In this document: one piece after another, positions 26,635-34,891 of the stretch
Layout: each line of letters opens with the position of its first letter
Position numbering within the stretch: position 1 is the stretch's first letter
Source: Massiliimalia sp050943535
GTDB taxonomy: Bacteria > Bacillota > Clostridia > Oscillospirales > Ruminococcaceae
NCBI GenBank assembly: GCA_050943535.1
Contig: JBMNPJ010000004.1
Location: forward strand, 124,001-188,000
Reading direction: 5' to 3'
Length of the DNA: 64,000 nucleotides
Notes under the pieces: generated by a model
Database searches by the model: none
Seen by the model: the letters and a program-made list of their open reading frames with translations, nothing else
What the model was told of the DNA's origin: nothing
Position numbers and translations under genes: made by a program

Positions 26635-27870
26635 ATGCAGACAATTACCCAGAAGGAACGCGAGTATCTTCGCGAACTGGCAAAAAAACAGGCGGAATAT
26701 GCGGCACTTCCCATTATGGAAGAAAGAAAACGCAGATGGTATCTTCATAATTCTCTTCAGGGAGAAGAACCTATGGTGGTTATGGAGGAGATGTCCTTTT
26801 TGGATGAAATTCTTCCTCCGGCACAGTGTGAAACTCCTTTGGCAAAAGAAATGGAACGTCAGCTGCTCCAAAATATTTTAGCTTATGAAAAGATCAATGA
26901 TGATAAGGTGATGCCTTCTACTTATGATTTTCCTATGCAGATGGACATTAAACTGTGGCAGCATGAACCGAAAAAAACTTTTTCACAGGACGGGCTGGGA
27001 TATCACATTGATCCTATGTTCGAAGATCTGGAATCTGGGATGGAAAAGCTGAAACCGTCTTTGTTCTCCTATGATCAGCAGGCAAATCAGAGCCGTATGG
27101 ATCAGGTGAACGATGTTTTGGGAGATATTCTGCCAGTTCGCTTTATCAATATGCAGAATTACTGGGGATGCGGCATTACACAAAAGGCAGTGGATATTAT
27201 GGGCATGGAAAACATGTTCTGCTCTATGATGATCGAACCAGATCTGTTCCATGAATTTATGTCATTTATTACTGACGATATTATCCGCTGTCTCCGTTGG
27301 CAGGAAGAAAATCACCTGATTATGCTGAACAACGGAAATGATTATATGGGAAGCGGCAGCTACTGCTTTAACCATGAGCTGGAAACATTTGACGGAACAG
27401 TACGCAGTATCAATACTTGGGGACATCTGAACAGCCAGGAAAGTATTGGTATTTCTCCGGAACTGTATCATGAATTTGTCTATCCTTATTATGCGAAATT
27501 GGCAAAAGAATTTGGATTGGTATATTATGGATGCTGTGAACCGGTAGATCCGTTCTGGGACGACAGTATCAGCAAATATGAAAATCTGAGAAAAGTGTCT
27601 ATTTCCGCATGGTGTAATGAGGAATTTATGGCAGAACGGCTCAGCGGAAGCAAAATCATTTATTCCAGAAAACCTTCTCCAAACTTTATTGGCATTGAAA
27701 AACAGTTTGATGAAGATGCTTTCCGGGCATATATCAGAAAGACCATGGAACTGACCAAAAACTGCAAAAAAGAATTTATTTTCCGGGATATCTATAAGCT
27801 CAACGGCAACGAACAAAAGGTGCGCCGTGCAGTAGAAATCGTTCGGGAAGAAGCAATCCGAAATTCATAA
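26635..27870 (+). CDS. URO-D-fold protein, corrinoid methyltransferase-like (first of pair)
   Basis: A 411-aa protein that I place in the wide uroporphyrinogen-decarboxylase superfamily. Supporting segments: ERKRRWYLHNSLQGEEPMV at the start, a central GCGITQKAVDIMGMENMFC and the barrel segment FGLVYYGCCEPVDPFWDDSI, where the Cys pair in GCCEP sits at the expected metal-ligand strand. No canonical HxCG is seen. AAGGAGG lies 7 bases upstream of ATG 26635, and it follows the response regulator at 17 bases. Its place after a sugar-type importer suggests a demethylation or related catabolic step on an imported compound. Function unproven. Confidence 0.75.
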   Translation: MQTITQKEREYLRELAKKQAEYAALPIMEERKRRWYLHNSLQGEEPMVVMEEMSFLDEILPPAQCETPLAKEMERQLLQNILAYEKINDDKVMPSTYDFPMQMDIKLWQHEPKKTFSQDGLGYHIDPMFEDLESGMEKLKPSLFSYDQQANQSRMDQVNDVLGDILPVRFINMQNYWGCGITQKAVDIMGMENMFCSMMIEPDLFHEFMSFITDDIIRCLRWQEENHLIMLNNGNDYMGSGSYCFNHELETFDGTVRSINTWGHLNSQESIGISPELYHEFVYPYYAKLAKEFGLVYYGCCEPVDPFWDDSISKYENLRKVSISAWCNEEFMAERLSGSKIIYSRKPSPNFIGIEKQFDEDAFRAYIRKTMELTKNCKKEFIFRDIYKLNGNEQKVRRAVEIVREEAIRNS

Positions 27871-27885
27871 TGGAGGAAGAAAGAG

Positions 27886-28953
27886 ATGAAGTACTGCGAA
27901 AATTGGGAACAGATTCAAAAACGATATGAAGCTTACTGGGCAATGGAAAACCACGACCGCCCGATTGTAAGCATTATGGCACCAAAAAAGAATCAGGCAG
28001 CTCCTGTGGCTTCTCACCATGCGTCTTTGAAAGATCGGTGGATGGATACAGAATATATGCTTGCCAAAGGCCGCTGGGATATTGAAAACACATTCCGGGG
28101 CTGTGAAGCATTTCCAATGATCTGGCCTAATCTGGGTCCGGATGTATTTGCCGGTCTTTATGGTACTCAAATTGAATTTGGCGAAACAACCAGCTGGGCA
28201 GAACCTCATTTAACTGATGAGGATGTAGAAAAATTTGAAGGCTTTTCTTTAAAACCAGACAGCGAATACTATAAAAAATTAATTGAAATGACCGAAGCGC
28301 TGGTAGAAGACGGGAAGGATCAGTACTTGGTGGGAATTACCGATATTCATCCTGGTGCCGACGGGTTAGTTTCCATGCGGGGACCGCAAGAACTGTGCTT
28401 TGATACCTTTGACCATCCTGAATTTTTGCAGAAAGGTACCATGAGTCTTTTGGATGGATTTAAAACCGTATATGACCAGCTGTATCAGATGACCACGAAG
28501 TACCAGAAAGGGACATCTAACTGGATGGGCATCTGGCATCCGGAACGGTGGTATGTAACCAGCTGCGACTTCTGCTGCATGGTATCAGAAGATATGTTTG
28601 AAGATCTGATTGTGAAGGAATTGGAACAGGAAGTAGATTTTCTGGATGCCAGCATTTATCATCTGGATGGACCGGGTGCACTGAAACATTTGGATCGTCT
28701 GCTGCAGATTAAAAAACTGAAAGGGATCCAGTGGGTATATGGTGCAGGACAGCCTTCTGCTTCTCACTGGCTGGAAGTACTGCACAAGATTCACAATGCC
28801 GGAAAACTGATTCAGGTTAATGTAGAACCTCAGGAACTGAAATTTATGTTGGAAAACTTCCCTTGTGAAGGGGTTATGTACAACGTATTCTCTGACAATG
28901 AAGATGAAGCCAGACAGTTAACTGAAATGGTAGAACGGTTTGGACGAAAATAA
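27886..28953 (+). CDS. URO-D-fold protein, corrinoid methyltransferase-like (second of pair)
   Basis: A 355-aa protein of the same superfamily as its neighbour, of the size class often labelled trimethylamine corrinoid protein 2 in databases. Notable text: ENWEQIQKRYEAYWAMENHDR at the N terminus, LVGITDIHPGADGLVSMRG and YHLDGPGALKHLDRLLQI in the barrel; the latter has His-x-Asp where MtaA has His-x-Cys. GGAGGAAG precedes ATG 27886, 15 bases after the first gene's stop, so the two are probably co-translated and may form a heteromer or act in sequence. Substrate unknown. A terminator follows. Confidence 0.75.
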   Translation: MKYCENWEQIQKRYEAYWAMENHDRPIVSIMAPKKNQAAPVASHHASLKDRWMDTEYMLAKGRWDIENTFRGCEAFPMIWPNLGPDVFAGLYGTQIEFGETTSWAEPHLTDEDVEKFEGFSLKPDSEYYKKLIEMTEALVEDGKDQYLVGITDIHPGADGLVSMRGPQELCFDTFDHPEFLQKGTMSLLDGFKTVYDQLYQMTTKYQKGTSNWMGIWHPERWYVTSCDFCCMVSEDMFEDLIVKELEQEVDFLDASIYHLDGPGALKHLDRLLQIKKLKGIQWVYGAGQPSASHWLEVLHKIHNAGKLIQVNVEPQELKFMLENFPCEGVMYNVFSDNEDEARQLTEMVERFGRK

Positions 28954-28979
28954 TCCTTTTTTCCAATAAGCATTAAAAC

Positions 28980-29013
28980 AAACGGCATACCACATTTCGT
29001 GGTGTGCCGTTTT
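28980..29013 (+). terminator. Terminator of the importer/URO-D operon
   Basis: AAACGGCATACCAC with its complement around a five-base loop (one G-U pair), ending in TTTT. Confidence 0.9.
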
Positions 29014-29109
29014 AGTCTGTAAAAAGTAGTGTAAATAAGAGATACGATAGCTAACGTCATAAAATGTGTTACGACGGATATACGAATAGAACATATTCGC
29101 AGTGTCATT

Positions 29110-29137
29110 GGCAGCGGATACTGCCCGCTGCCTTTTT
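29110..29137 (+). terminator. Extra terminator-like hairpin in the intergenic region
   Basis: GGCAGCGG (29110-29117) and CCGCTGCC (29125-29132) then five T. No gene is seen between the previous terminator and this one (29014-29109), which also holds CGAATA/TATTCG. It may close a small untranslated RNA or be a backup terminator. Confidence 0.5.
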
Positions 29138-29143
29138 ACACAA

Positions 29144-29179
29144 CAAAAAAAGACCAATCCATACGATTGGTCTTTTTTA
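29144..29179 (-). terminator. Terminator of rpmB (bidirectional)
   Basis: A perfect stem AAAAAAAGACCAATC with its complement; T runs flank both sides, so it works on both strands. Confidence 0.9.
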
Positions 29180-29190
29180 GATGCTGTTTC

Positions 29191-29379
29191 TTAGTCAGCA
29201 CGGGTTACTTTATTTGAACGTAAGCAACGGGTGCAAGCGTAGACACGGCATGGTTTACCGTCTACAATTGCTTTCACGCGTTTTACGTTCGGTTTCCATG
29301 CTCTGTTAGAACGTCTGTGTGAGTGGGAAACCTTAATACCAAAAGTAACGCCCTTGCCGCAGATATCACATTTTGCCAT
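29191..29379 (-). CDS. rpmB: 50S ribosomal protein L28
   Basis: A 62-aa L28 of the zinc-binding kind: MAKCDICGKG at the start and CTRCLRSNKV near the end supply two Cys pairs. SHSHRRSNRAWKPN is the family core. The start at 29379 follows GGAGGTG on the minus strand. It is a single-gene unit with its own promoter. Confidence 0.97.
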   Translation of the reverse strand: MAKCDICGKGVTFGIKVSHSHRRSNRAWKPNVKRVKAIVDGKPCRVYACTRCLRSNKVTRAD

Positions 29380-29445
29380 TATCTGCACCTCCCATAAGTT
29401 ACTTTGCAAATACGTTTATCGCATTCTCAATGGACTAACGTTGTT

Positions 29446-29474
29446 ATTATAGCAGGTAAAGACAAATAAATCAA
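29446..29474 (-). promoter_or_regulatory. Sigma-A promoter of rpmB
   Basis: On the minus strand TTGATT (29469-29474), 17 bases, TATAAT (29446-29451). Confidence 0.82.
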
Positions 29475-29535
29475 GGACTTTTTTAGAAAAAATGAAGTTT
29501 TTGGTTTGTTATTCAAAAATTTACACCAATCAGGG

Positions 29536-29564
29536 TTGTTTTTTTCGCCTTTTCCCGATATAAT
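29536..29564 (+). promoter_or_regulatory. Sigma-A promoter of the M50 protease-scpAB operon
   Basis: TTGTTT (29536-29541), 17 bases, TATAAT (29559-29564). Probably drives the run of genes to about 32.8 kb. Confidence 0.78.
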
Positions 29565-29627
29565 ACTAATCGTAAGTATTGCTGAAGATTACTTATGAAT
29601 TATTACCCGCAGGATGGGAGAAATATC

Positions 29628-30308
29628 ATGCTTTCAATGCTTCGTGAGGGGGAATCCCCTCAACTAGCTGCTACGATTATTATTTATTTGATTGTATTAC
29701 TCACAGCTCTGCCTGTACATGAGGCGGCGCATGGATGGGCAGCATATCGTATGGGAGACCCCACTGCAAAAAATGCAGGAAGACTCACTTTAAATCCAGT
29801 GAAACATCTGGATCCTTTTGGCGTATTTTTGTTTTTGCTCACTGGTTTTGGGTTTGCGAAACCGGTTCCGGTGAATCCCAGATATTTTAAAAATCCTCGT
29901 GCAGGGATGGTGCTGGTATCATTGGCGGGACCGTGCTCCAATCTGCTGCTTGGCTGGATTTCCATGGTGCTTTATAAGCTGACGGTGGTTTTGATGCGAT
30001 GTATGGTGGTATGGAATGTTTGGCTGGTTGAGATGCTTGAGACGATGGTCGTGCTGAACGTAGGACTTGCAGTGTTTAATCTTTTGCCGATTCCTCCTTT
30101 GGATGGAAGCCGGCTGTTGTTGGCAGCGTTAAAAGGAAAAGCGGCATATTATTTGGTAAAATATGAGCAGTGGATTAGCCTTGGGTTGATGGCTGTGATA
30201 CTTTTAGGATGGCTGGATGCGCCGCTTGGATTTTTGCGCAGTTTTGTATTGAGCGTTATGGATCTTGCTACCCGGTGGATTGATGCCATATGGGTGCTTT
30301 TAAAATAA
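29628..30308 (+). CDS. Site-2 protease family (M50) membrane metalloprotease
   Basis: A 226-aa membrane protein with the zinc motif HEAAHG in the first helix and NLLPIPPLDGSRLLL (the second ligand, Asp) near the C terminus, matching the short YwhC/SpoIVFB-like M50 group. About five to six membrane segments. ATG 29628 follows GGGAG at 8 bases; an earlier in-frame ATG at 29595 lacks an SD. It precedes scpA by 13 bases, a common Firmicute neighbour pair. Substrate unknown. Confidence 0.9.
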   Translation: MLSMLREGESPQLAATIIIYLIVLLTALPVHEAAHGWAAYRMGDPTAKNAGRLTLNPVKHLDPFGVFLFLLTGFGFAKPVPVNPRYFKNPRAGMVLVSLAGPCSNLLLGWISMVLYKLTVVLMRCMVVWNVWLVEMLETMVVLNVGLAVFNLLPIPPLDGSRLLLAALKGKAAYYLVKYEQWISLGLMAVILLGWLDAPLGFLRSFVLSVMDLATRWIDAIWVLLK

Positions 30309-30321
30309 AGGGGCAGGGTGT

Positions 30322-31077
30322 GTGAATCAACTTAGCTTTAAGCTGGAAATGTTTGAAGGACCATTGGATTTATTGCTTCATCTAATTTCCAAACATAAAC
30401 TGAATATTAATGATATCCCCATTGCTCAGCTTTTGGAACAATATCTGGACTACATCGAGCAGATGAAGATGGCGGATCTGGAAGTAACCAGTGAGTTTTT
30501 GGCAATGGCGGCTCATTTGGTGTATATGAAAACCGTATCTCTGCTCCCTCGGCCGGAAGAAGCAGAGACCCTCAAAAAAGAATTGCAGGGACGGCTTTTG
30601 GAAAAACAGCTTTGTCAGGAAATGGCAAGGCGATTAAACCGGCGTTTTCTTGGGAATGATATTTTTGTACGTGCTCCGCAAAAGATGGAACAGGACAAAA
30701 CCTATGGGCTGATCCATGATAAAGCACAGCTTTTAGAGGCATATCTGGCGGCAGCAGGAAAAGCCCAGCGCAGACTGCCTCCGCCGAAAACAGCGTTTTC
30801 TGCCATTGTATCCAGAAGAATGGTTTCGGTTACCAGCAGGATTTTATTTGTACTCAAAAAGCTTTATGAAACCGATCAGGCGGAATACAGTGACTTTTTT
30901 CAGTCCGGTGACCGCAGTGAACTGGTAGCCACCTTTCTGGCAATTTTGGAGCTGGTAAAATCCCGGAGAATTTTTCTCAGCGAGGATAATAAAAAGGTGT
31001 ATTTTAACCGCCAAATCAGTTCTGAAGAGGTGGATATGGAACAGATTGGACAGGATGCAGAACAGTCTTATCGCTGA
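30322..31077 (+). CDS. scpA: Segregation and condensation protein A
   Basis: A 251-aa kleisin subunit of the SMC-ScpAB condensin that organises and segregates the chromosome. The N terminus is diagnostic: FEGPLDLLLHLISKHKLNI, followed by VTSEFLAMAAHLVYMKT. GTG 30322 is used, after AAGGGGCAGGG. Upstream of scpB by about 30 bases. Confidence 0.95.
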   Translation: MNQLSFKLEMFEGPLDLLLHLISKHKLNINDIPIAQLLEQYLDYIEQMKMADLEVTSEFLAMAAHLVYMKTVSLLPRPEEAETLKKELQGRLLEKQLCQEMARRLNRRFLGNDIFVRAPQKMEQDKTYGLIHDKAQLLEAYLAAAGKAQRRLPPPKTAFSAIVSRRMVSVTSRILFVLKKLYETDQAEYSDFFQSGDRSELVATFLAILELVKSRRIFLSEDNKKVYFNRQISSEEVDMEQIGQDAEQSYR

Positions 31078-31106
31078 ATCAGCTGGAAATGAAAGAGGAG
31101 CATGTC

Positions 31107-31652
31107 ATGGAAATAGAACAGGAAAATTATTTTGGAGCCATTGAGGCAATTTTATTTGCCAGCGGTGATCCGGTTTCGGCACAGCGTTTGGCTGCGGCTT
31201 TGGGAATCCGGGTGCAGGCACTGGAACAGCAGATGGAAAAATTTGCGGAGCAGTATGAGGATTGTCATCGGGGGATCCAGGTGGTGTCACTCAACGGAAG
31301 TTACCAGCTTTGTACTAAAAAAGAGTATGAAAAACCAGTCAGAGAAGCGCTGGAATTAAAGCGCAGTACGCCTTTGTCCCCTGCGGCGATGGAAGTGCTG
31401 ACGGTAATTGCTTATAACGAACCGGTGACCAAAAGCTTTATTGAGCAGGTGCGTGGGGTGGATAGCTCCAGCATTGTAAACAGTCTTCACGAAAAAGGAC
31501 TGGTGGAAGAGGCAGGTCGTCTGGAAGTTCCGGGACGTCCTATTGCGTATCGGACAACCGAGACATTTTTGCGAAGCTTTCAGTTGGAAAGCCTGGACGA
31601 GCTTCCTCCCATTCCGGATTCCTCAAAGGCTGTGTCAAAAGAATCAGAATAA
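31107..31652 (+). CDS. scpB: Segregation and condensation protein B
   Basis: A 181-aa winged-helix dimer subunit of SMC-ScpAB. Recognisable segments: YFGAIEAILFASGDPVS and LSPAAMEVLTVIAYNEPVTK, then GLVEEAGRLEVPGRPIAYRTT. ATG 31107 is 6 bases after GAGGAG; ATG 31089 lies before that SD. Directly follows scpA. Confidence 0.95.
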   Translation: MEIEQENYFGAIEAILFASGDPVSAQRLAAALGIRVQALEQQMEKFAEQYEDCHRGIQVVSLNGSYQLCTKKEYEKPVREALELKRSTPLSPAAMEVLTVIAYNEPVTKSFIEQVRGVDSSSIVNSLHEKGLVEEAGRLEVPGRPIAYRTTETFLRSFQLESLDELPPIPDSSKAVSKESE

Positions 31653-31663
31653 GGGGGGCTTCT

Positions 31664-32383
31664 ATGACAGGATGGATCATCTTTGGCAGTATTGTTCTGG
31701 TGGTGGCGCTGATTCTGTCATTAAGCGGCGTAGTGTATGTACACTTTTCTGATGAAGGGCTTACGCTGAAAGTAGGGGCTTTTGGCTTGGGGATTGTGCT
31801 GATGGCTCCTGGGAAACAGCCTATTGGCCGAAAGAAAAAAAAATCTCCCCGCAAAAAGAAGAAAAAGGCTTCTAAAACAAAGCAGAAGGTATCTGACGCG
31901 GCACAAAAAGCCGCAGAAAAACATCCCCGTGCCAAAGAGGATATGTCGGAGTTTATCAGCGCATTGCTTTTATTTGTCCGCACAGTGTTTCAGCCTGGTT
32001 TATATTTGCTGCGGCATCTGCGTTTTACCAGTGTGTTTGTCTGGATGCGGGTGGGGAAAGAAGATGCGGATGAAACGGCACTTTCTTATGCAAAAACCTA
32101 CAGCGCTGTCAGCGGAATTCTTGCTGTCTTGTCTTCGTATTGTACTGTAAAAATCAAACAGGTGGATATCTCCGCAGACTTTGTCCGGGGAACCACCAGT
32201 CAGGATATTTCTTTTAAAATAAAACTTCGGTTAGGCGTTATCGTATGGGCGCTGCTTTGTATGATTGGGAATTTTTTGGTTATTACTATTAAAAAGCAGG
32301 ATTCACAATCATCCGATTCGTTTGATACGAAAACGGAAGTTTCAAAACATGAAAAGGAAAAGGAAGGTAATCATCATGAGTGA
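31664..32383 (+). CDS. DUF2953 family membrane-associated protein
   Basis: A 239-aa protein with an N-terminal membrane helix (about 3-25), a highly basic linker (GRKKKKSPRKKKKKASKTK) and a C-terminal region with VKIKQVDISADFVRG and a final hydrophobic stretch. DUF2953 proteins lie between scpB and gerW in many spore-formers and are suspected to act in spore development, but function is unknown. AAGGGGGG precedes ATG; the end overlaps gerW by 8 bases. Confidence 0.85.
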   Translation: MTGWIIFGSIVLVVALILSLSGVVYVHFSDEGLTLKVGAFGLGIVLMAPGKQPIGRKKKKSPRKKKKKASKTKQKVSDAAQKAAEKHPRAKEDMSEFISALLLFVRTVFQPGLYLLRHLRFTSVFVWMRVGKEDADETALSYAKTYSAVSGILAVLSSYCTVKIKQVDISADFVRGTTSQDISFKIKLRLGVIVWALLCMIGNFLVITIKKQDSQSSDSFDTKTEVSKHEKEKEGNHHE

Positions 32384-32777
32384 ACATCCAATTCAGGGAG
32401 TTATGGGAACAACCATGCAAAAGATTCGCGAAATGGTAGATGTGAATACCATCATCGGGGAACCCATTCAGACACCGGACGGAACCGTGATTATTCCGGT
32501 ATCTAAAGTGTCTTTTGGATTTGCGTCCGGAGGTTCTGATCTGCCTACCAAGACACCAAAAGAATTGTTTGGCGGAGCAGGCGGGGCAGGTGTCTCCATT
32601 CAGCCTTTGGCCTTTTTGGTGGTGGCAAATGGAACCGTCAAATTGCTTCAGATGACCAATGGCCAGAGCACCGCCAATAATATTGTCAATATGGTGCCGG
32701 AAGTAGTGGACCGCATTGGATCATTGTTCCAGAAAGAAGACCCAGCAAAACAGGAAAATCCTGAAAAATCCGAATAG
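32376..32777 (+). CDS. gerW: GerW family sporulation protein (YtfJ)
   Basis: A 133-aa YtfJ/GerW protein, found in spore-formers and needed for normal germination in Bacillus. Family text: IQGVMGTTMQKIREMVDVNT, then TIIPVSKVSFGFASGG and a Gly-rich GGAGGAGVSIQPLAFLVV. AGGAAGG lies 8-9 bases before ATG 32376, inside the end of the DUF2953 gene. This gene is the main sequence evidence that the organism makes spores or descends from one that did. Confidence 0.93.
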   Translation: MSEHPIQGVMGTTMQKIREMVDVNTIIGEPIQTPDGTVIIPVSKVSFGFASGGSDLPTKTPKELFGGAGGAGVSIQPLAFLVVANGTVKLLQMTNGQSTANNIVNMVPEVVDRIGSLFQKEDPAKQENPEKSE

Positions 32778-32785
32778 ACAACAAT

Positions 32786-32820
32786 CCACCTGCGTACACA
32801 TTTATGGGCAGGTGGTTTTT
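32786..32820 (+). terminator. Terminator-like hairpin that includes the SD of the next gene
   Basis: CCACCTGC (32786-32793) pairs perfectly with GCAGGTGG (32808-32815), followed by five T. The right arm is also the only SD (AGGTGG) of the GTG-started gene at 32821. Confidence 0.75.
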
Positions 32821-34002
32821 GTGTGTTATATAGCTGAAAAAATAGACAAAAAAATATGGAAAAACAGCATTGCCGGATGTTTGCTGGTGGTAATGTGTTT
32901 GTGGCTGGCAGTGGGATGGTTTGTTCCGGCAAGGGTAAGTGCCGCATCGATTGGTATATCGGCATACGCCTGTGTGCTGATGGAAGCCCAGAGCGGAAGA
33001 ATCCTTTATGGACAGCGGGAGAATGAGACGCTGCCTATGGCCAGTACCACCAAAATCATGACAGCACTTCTGGCGCTGGAATCGGGAGATTTGGACACCC
33101 CTTTTCAGGCAGATGAACAGTCGATTATGGTGGAGGGTTCTTCCATGGGGTTATTGCCGGGGGATACGGTTACCATGCGGGATCTTTGCTATGGCATGCT
33201 GCTTTCTTCCGGCAATGACGCGGCAAATCTGGCAGCTGTGAAAATCTCCGGCTCTCAGGAAGCTTTTGCGCAAAAGATGAATGATCGGGCAGCTGCCATT
33301 GGGATGGAACAGACCCATTTTGTGACCCCTTCTGGTCTGAATCATGAGGATCATTATTCCACTGCTTATGATATGGCGCTGCTGGCCAGAGAGGCACTGG
33401 AAAATCCCGATTTTTTGGAAATCTGCGGTCAGGAAAAAGCAAAGCTCTGCTTTGGAAATCCTCCGTATACCCGATGGCTTTCCAACCATAATCGGCTTTT
33501 GGAAACCTATGAGGGATGTATTGGGGTAAAAACCGGGTTTACCAAAGCGGCCGGACGCTGCCTTGTCTCTGCGGCAGAGCGGAACGGGATTCGCTTGATT
33601 TGTGTTACGCTTAATGCTCCCAATGACTGGCAGGATCACACCAAATTGTTAGATTGGGGCTTTTCCGCTTTAAGTCCTACAGAGCTTTGCCCGGATTTGA
33701 AAGAAACAGAGGTTTCTGTGGTGGGGTCCCGGACAGAGCAGGTTACTGTGGAGGCTCAGCCGGTAACGGTTCCTTTAACCGCAGAAGAGCAGGGGAAAGT
33801 AACTTATGAGATACTGCTGGATCCCTTTTATTACGCTCCTGTCAAGCAGGGAGATGTGCTGGGAAGTTACCGATGTATCATAGATGGATTTCCTGTAGCA
33901 GAGGGAGACATTTTGGCAAAAGAGCAGGCGACGATACATACCGAGAAAAAGAATTTGTGGGAAAGTTTCATACAGCGCCTGCGGCAGTTGTTTTTTAGAT
34001 AA
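32821..34002 (+). CDS. D-Ala-D-Ala carboxypeptidase, DacF-like (peptidase S11), second copy
   Basis: A 393-aa exported S11 enzyme. GTG 32821 gives a short basic N terminus and a signal peptide ending near VSA (about residue 40). Active-site motifs: SxxK as STTK, SxN as SGN (LLSSGNDAANLAA) and KTG in GVKTGFTKAAGR. A PBP5-type C-terminal domain and an amphipathic end (LWESFIQRLRQLFF) follow. Its place after scpAB-DUF2953-gerW matches dacF in spore-formers, where it tailors forespore peptidoglycan. The SD is weak and hidden in a hairpin. It shares about the same architecture as the enzyme at 5624-6808. Confidence 0.9.
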   Translation: MCYIAEKIDKKIWKNSIAGCLLVVMCLWLAVGWFVPARVSAASIGISAYACVLMEAQSGRILYGQRENETLPMASTTKIMTALLALESGDLDTPFQADEQSIMVEGSSMGLLPGDTVTMRDLCYGMLLSSGNDAANLAAVKISGSQEAFAQKMNDRAAAIGMEQTHFVTPSGLNHEDHYSTAYDMALLAREALENPDFLEICGQEKAKLCFGNPPYTRWLSNHNRLLETYEGCIGVKTGFTKAAGRCLVSAAERNGIRLICVTLNAPNDWQDHTKLLDWGFSALSPTELCPDLKETEVSVVGSRTEQVTVEAQPVTVPLTAEEQGKVTYEILLDPFYYAPVKQGDVLGSYRCIIDGFPVAEGDILAKEQATIHTEKKNLWESFIQRLRQLFFR

Positions 34003-34017
34003 AAAGTTTTGCTGATC

Positions 34018-34045
34018 AGCGGAACTCTTTATGAGTGCCGCTTTT
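34018..34045 (+). terminator. Terminator after the second carboxypeptidase gene
   Basis: AGCGG plus ACTC pair with GAGT plus CCGCT around a small loop, then TTTT. A second small hairpin with a GAAA loop (CAGGCA-GAAA-TGCCTG, 34064-34079) follows in the rluB leader. Confidence 0.65.
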
Positions 34046-34117
34046 CATAGATCAAAAAAGGGACAGGCAGAAATGCCTGGTTCCTCCAGACGTGAGGTTT
34101 GAAAAGAAAGGAATGGT

Positions 34118-34870
34118 GTGAAAACCATGGAAAAAATCAGAATTCAAAAAGTAATTGCAGACAGCGGGTATTGCTCCAGAAGAAAAGCAGAAGAGCTGAT
34201 TTTACAGCGCAGAGTCAAGGTAAACGGTCATATTGCGATTACCGGACAGAAGATTGATCCGACAAAAGAACTGGTAACCATTGACGGAGAACGGATTTAT
34301 TACAACCGGAAAAAACAGCATGTTTATCTGATGATGAATAAACCCCGTGGATACATTACCTCTATGAGTGATGACCGGGGAAGACGGTGTGTTACCGAGC
34401 TTTTGCCGGAAACAGATGTGCGTGTCTTTCCGATTGGGCGGCTGGACCTGAATACAGAAGGACTTTTGCTGTTTACCTCTGACGGAAAATTTGCCAACGA
34501 TATGATGCATCCTTCCCGGGCAGTGACAAAAACCTATCGGGTTACGGTTCGTCCTGATTTAACCGACGAACAGGCAGTGAAGCTGTCTGAAGGAGTTATG
34601 ATTGACGGCAGAAAAACCGCACCGGCGAAAGTAGTGGTTTTGTCCAAACAGCCAAACCGTGTGGTGATGGAACTGGTGATTCATGAAGGAAGAAACCGTC
34701 AGGTAAGAAAAATGTGCGAAGCAGTAGGACTGGAAGTAGCCAGACTGAAACGGACTTCTGTGGGACCGATTAAGCTGGGAATGCTCAAACCAGGTACTTG
34801 CCGGGAACTGACCAGCGAGGAATTGCGTGCATTGCGTGCGGCAGTGAAGCGGCCATCAGCGGCAAAATAA
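34118..34870 (+). CDS. rluB: Ribosomal large-subunit pseudouridine synthase, RluB/RsuA family
   Basis: A 250-aa enzyme that isomerises a uridine of rRNA to pseudouridine. N-terminal S4 domain (RIQKVIADSGYCSRRKAEELI), catalytic motif GRLDLNTEGLLLFTSDG with the active-site Asp, and the C-terminal IHEGRNRQVRKMCEAVG. GTG 34118 follows AAAGGA at 5 bases; an ATG three codons later is an alternative. Its place after scpAB and dacF is conserved in Firmicutes. Confidence 0.94.
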   Translation: MKTMEKIRIQKVIADSGYCSRRKAEELILQRRVKVNGHIAITGQKIDPTKELVTIDGERIYYNRKKQHVYLMMNKPRGYITSMSDDRGRRCVTELLPETDVRVFPIGRLDLNTEGLLLFTSDGKFANDMMHPSRAVTKTYRVTVRPDLTDEQAVKLSEGVMIDGRKTAPAKVVVLSKQPNRVVMELVIHEGRNRQVRKMCEAVGLEVARLKRTSVGPIKLGMLKPGTCRELTSEELRALRAAVKRPSAAK

Positions 34871-34891
34871 TGACGAGCGGAGAAAAGAATC

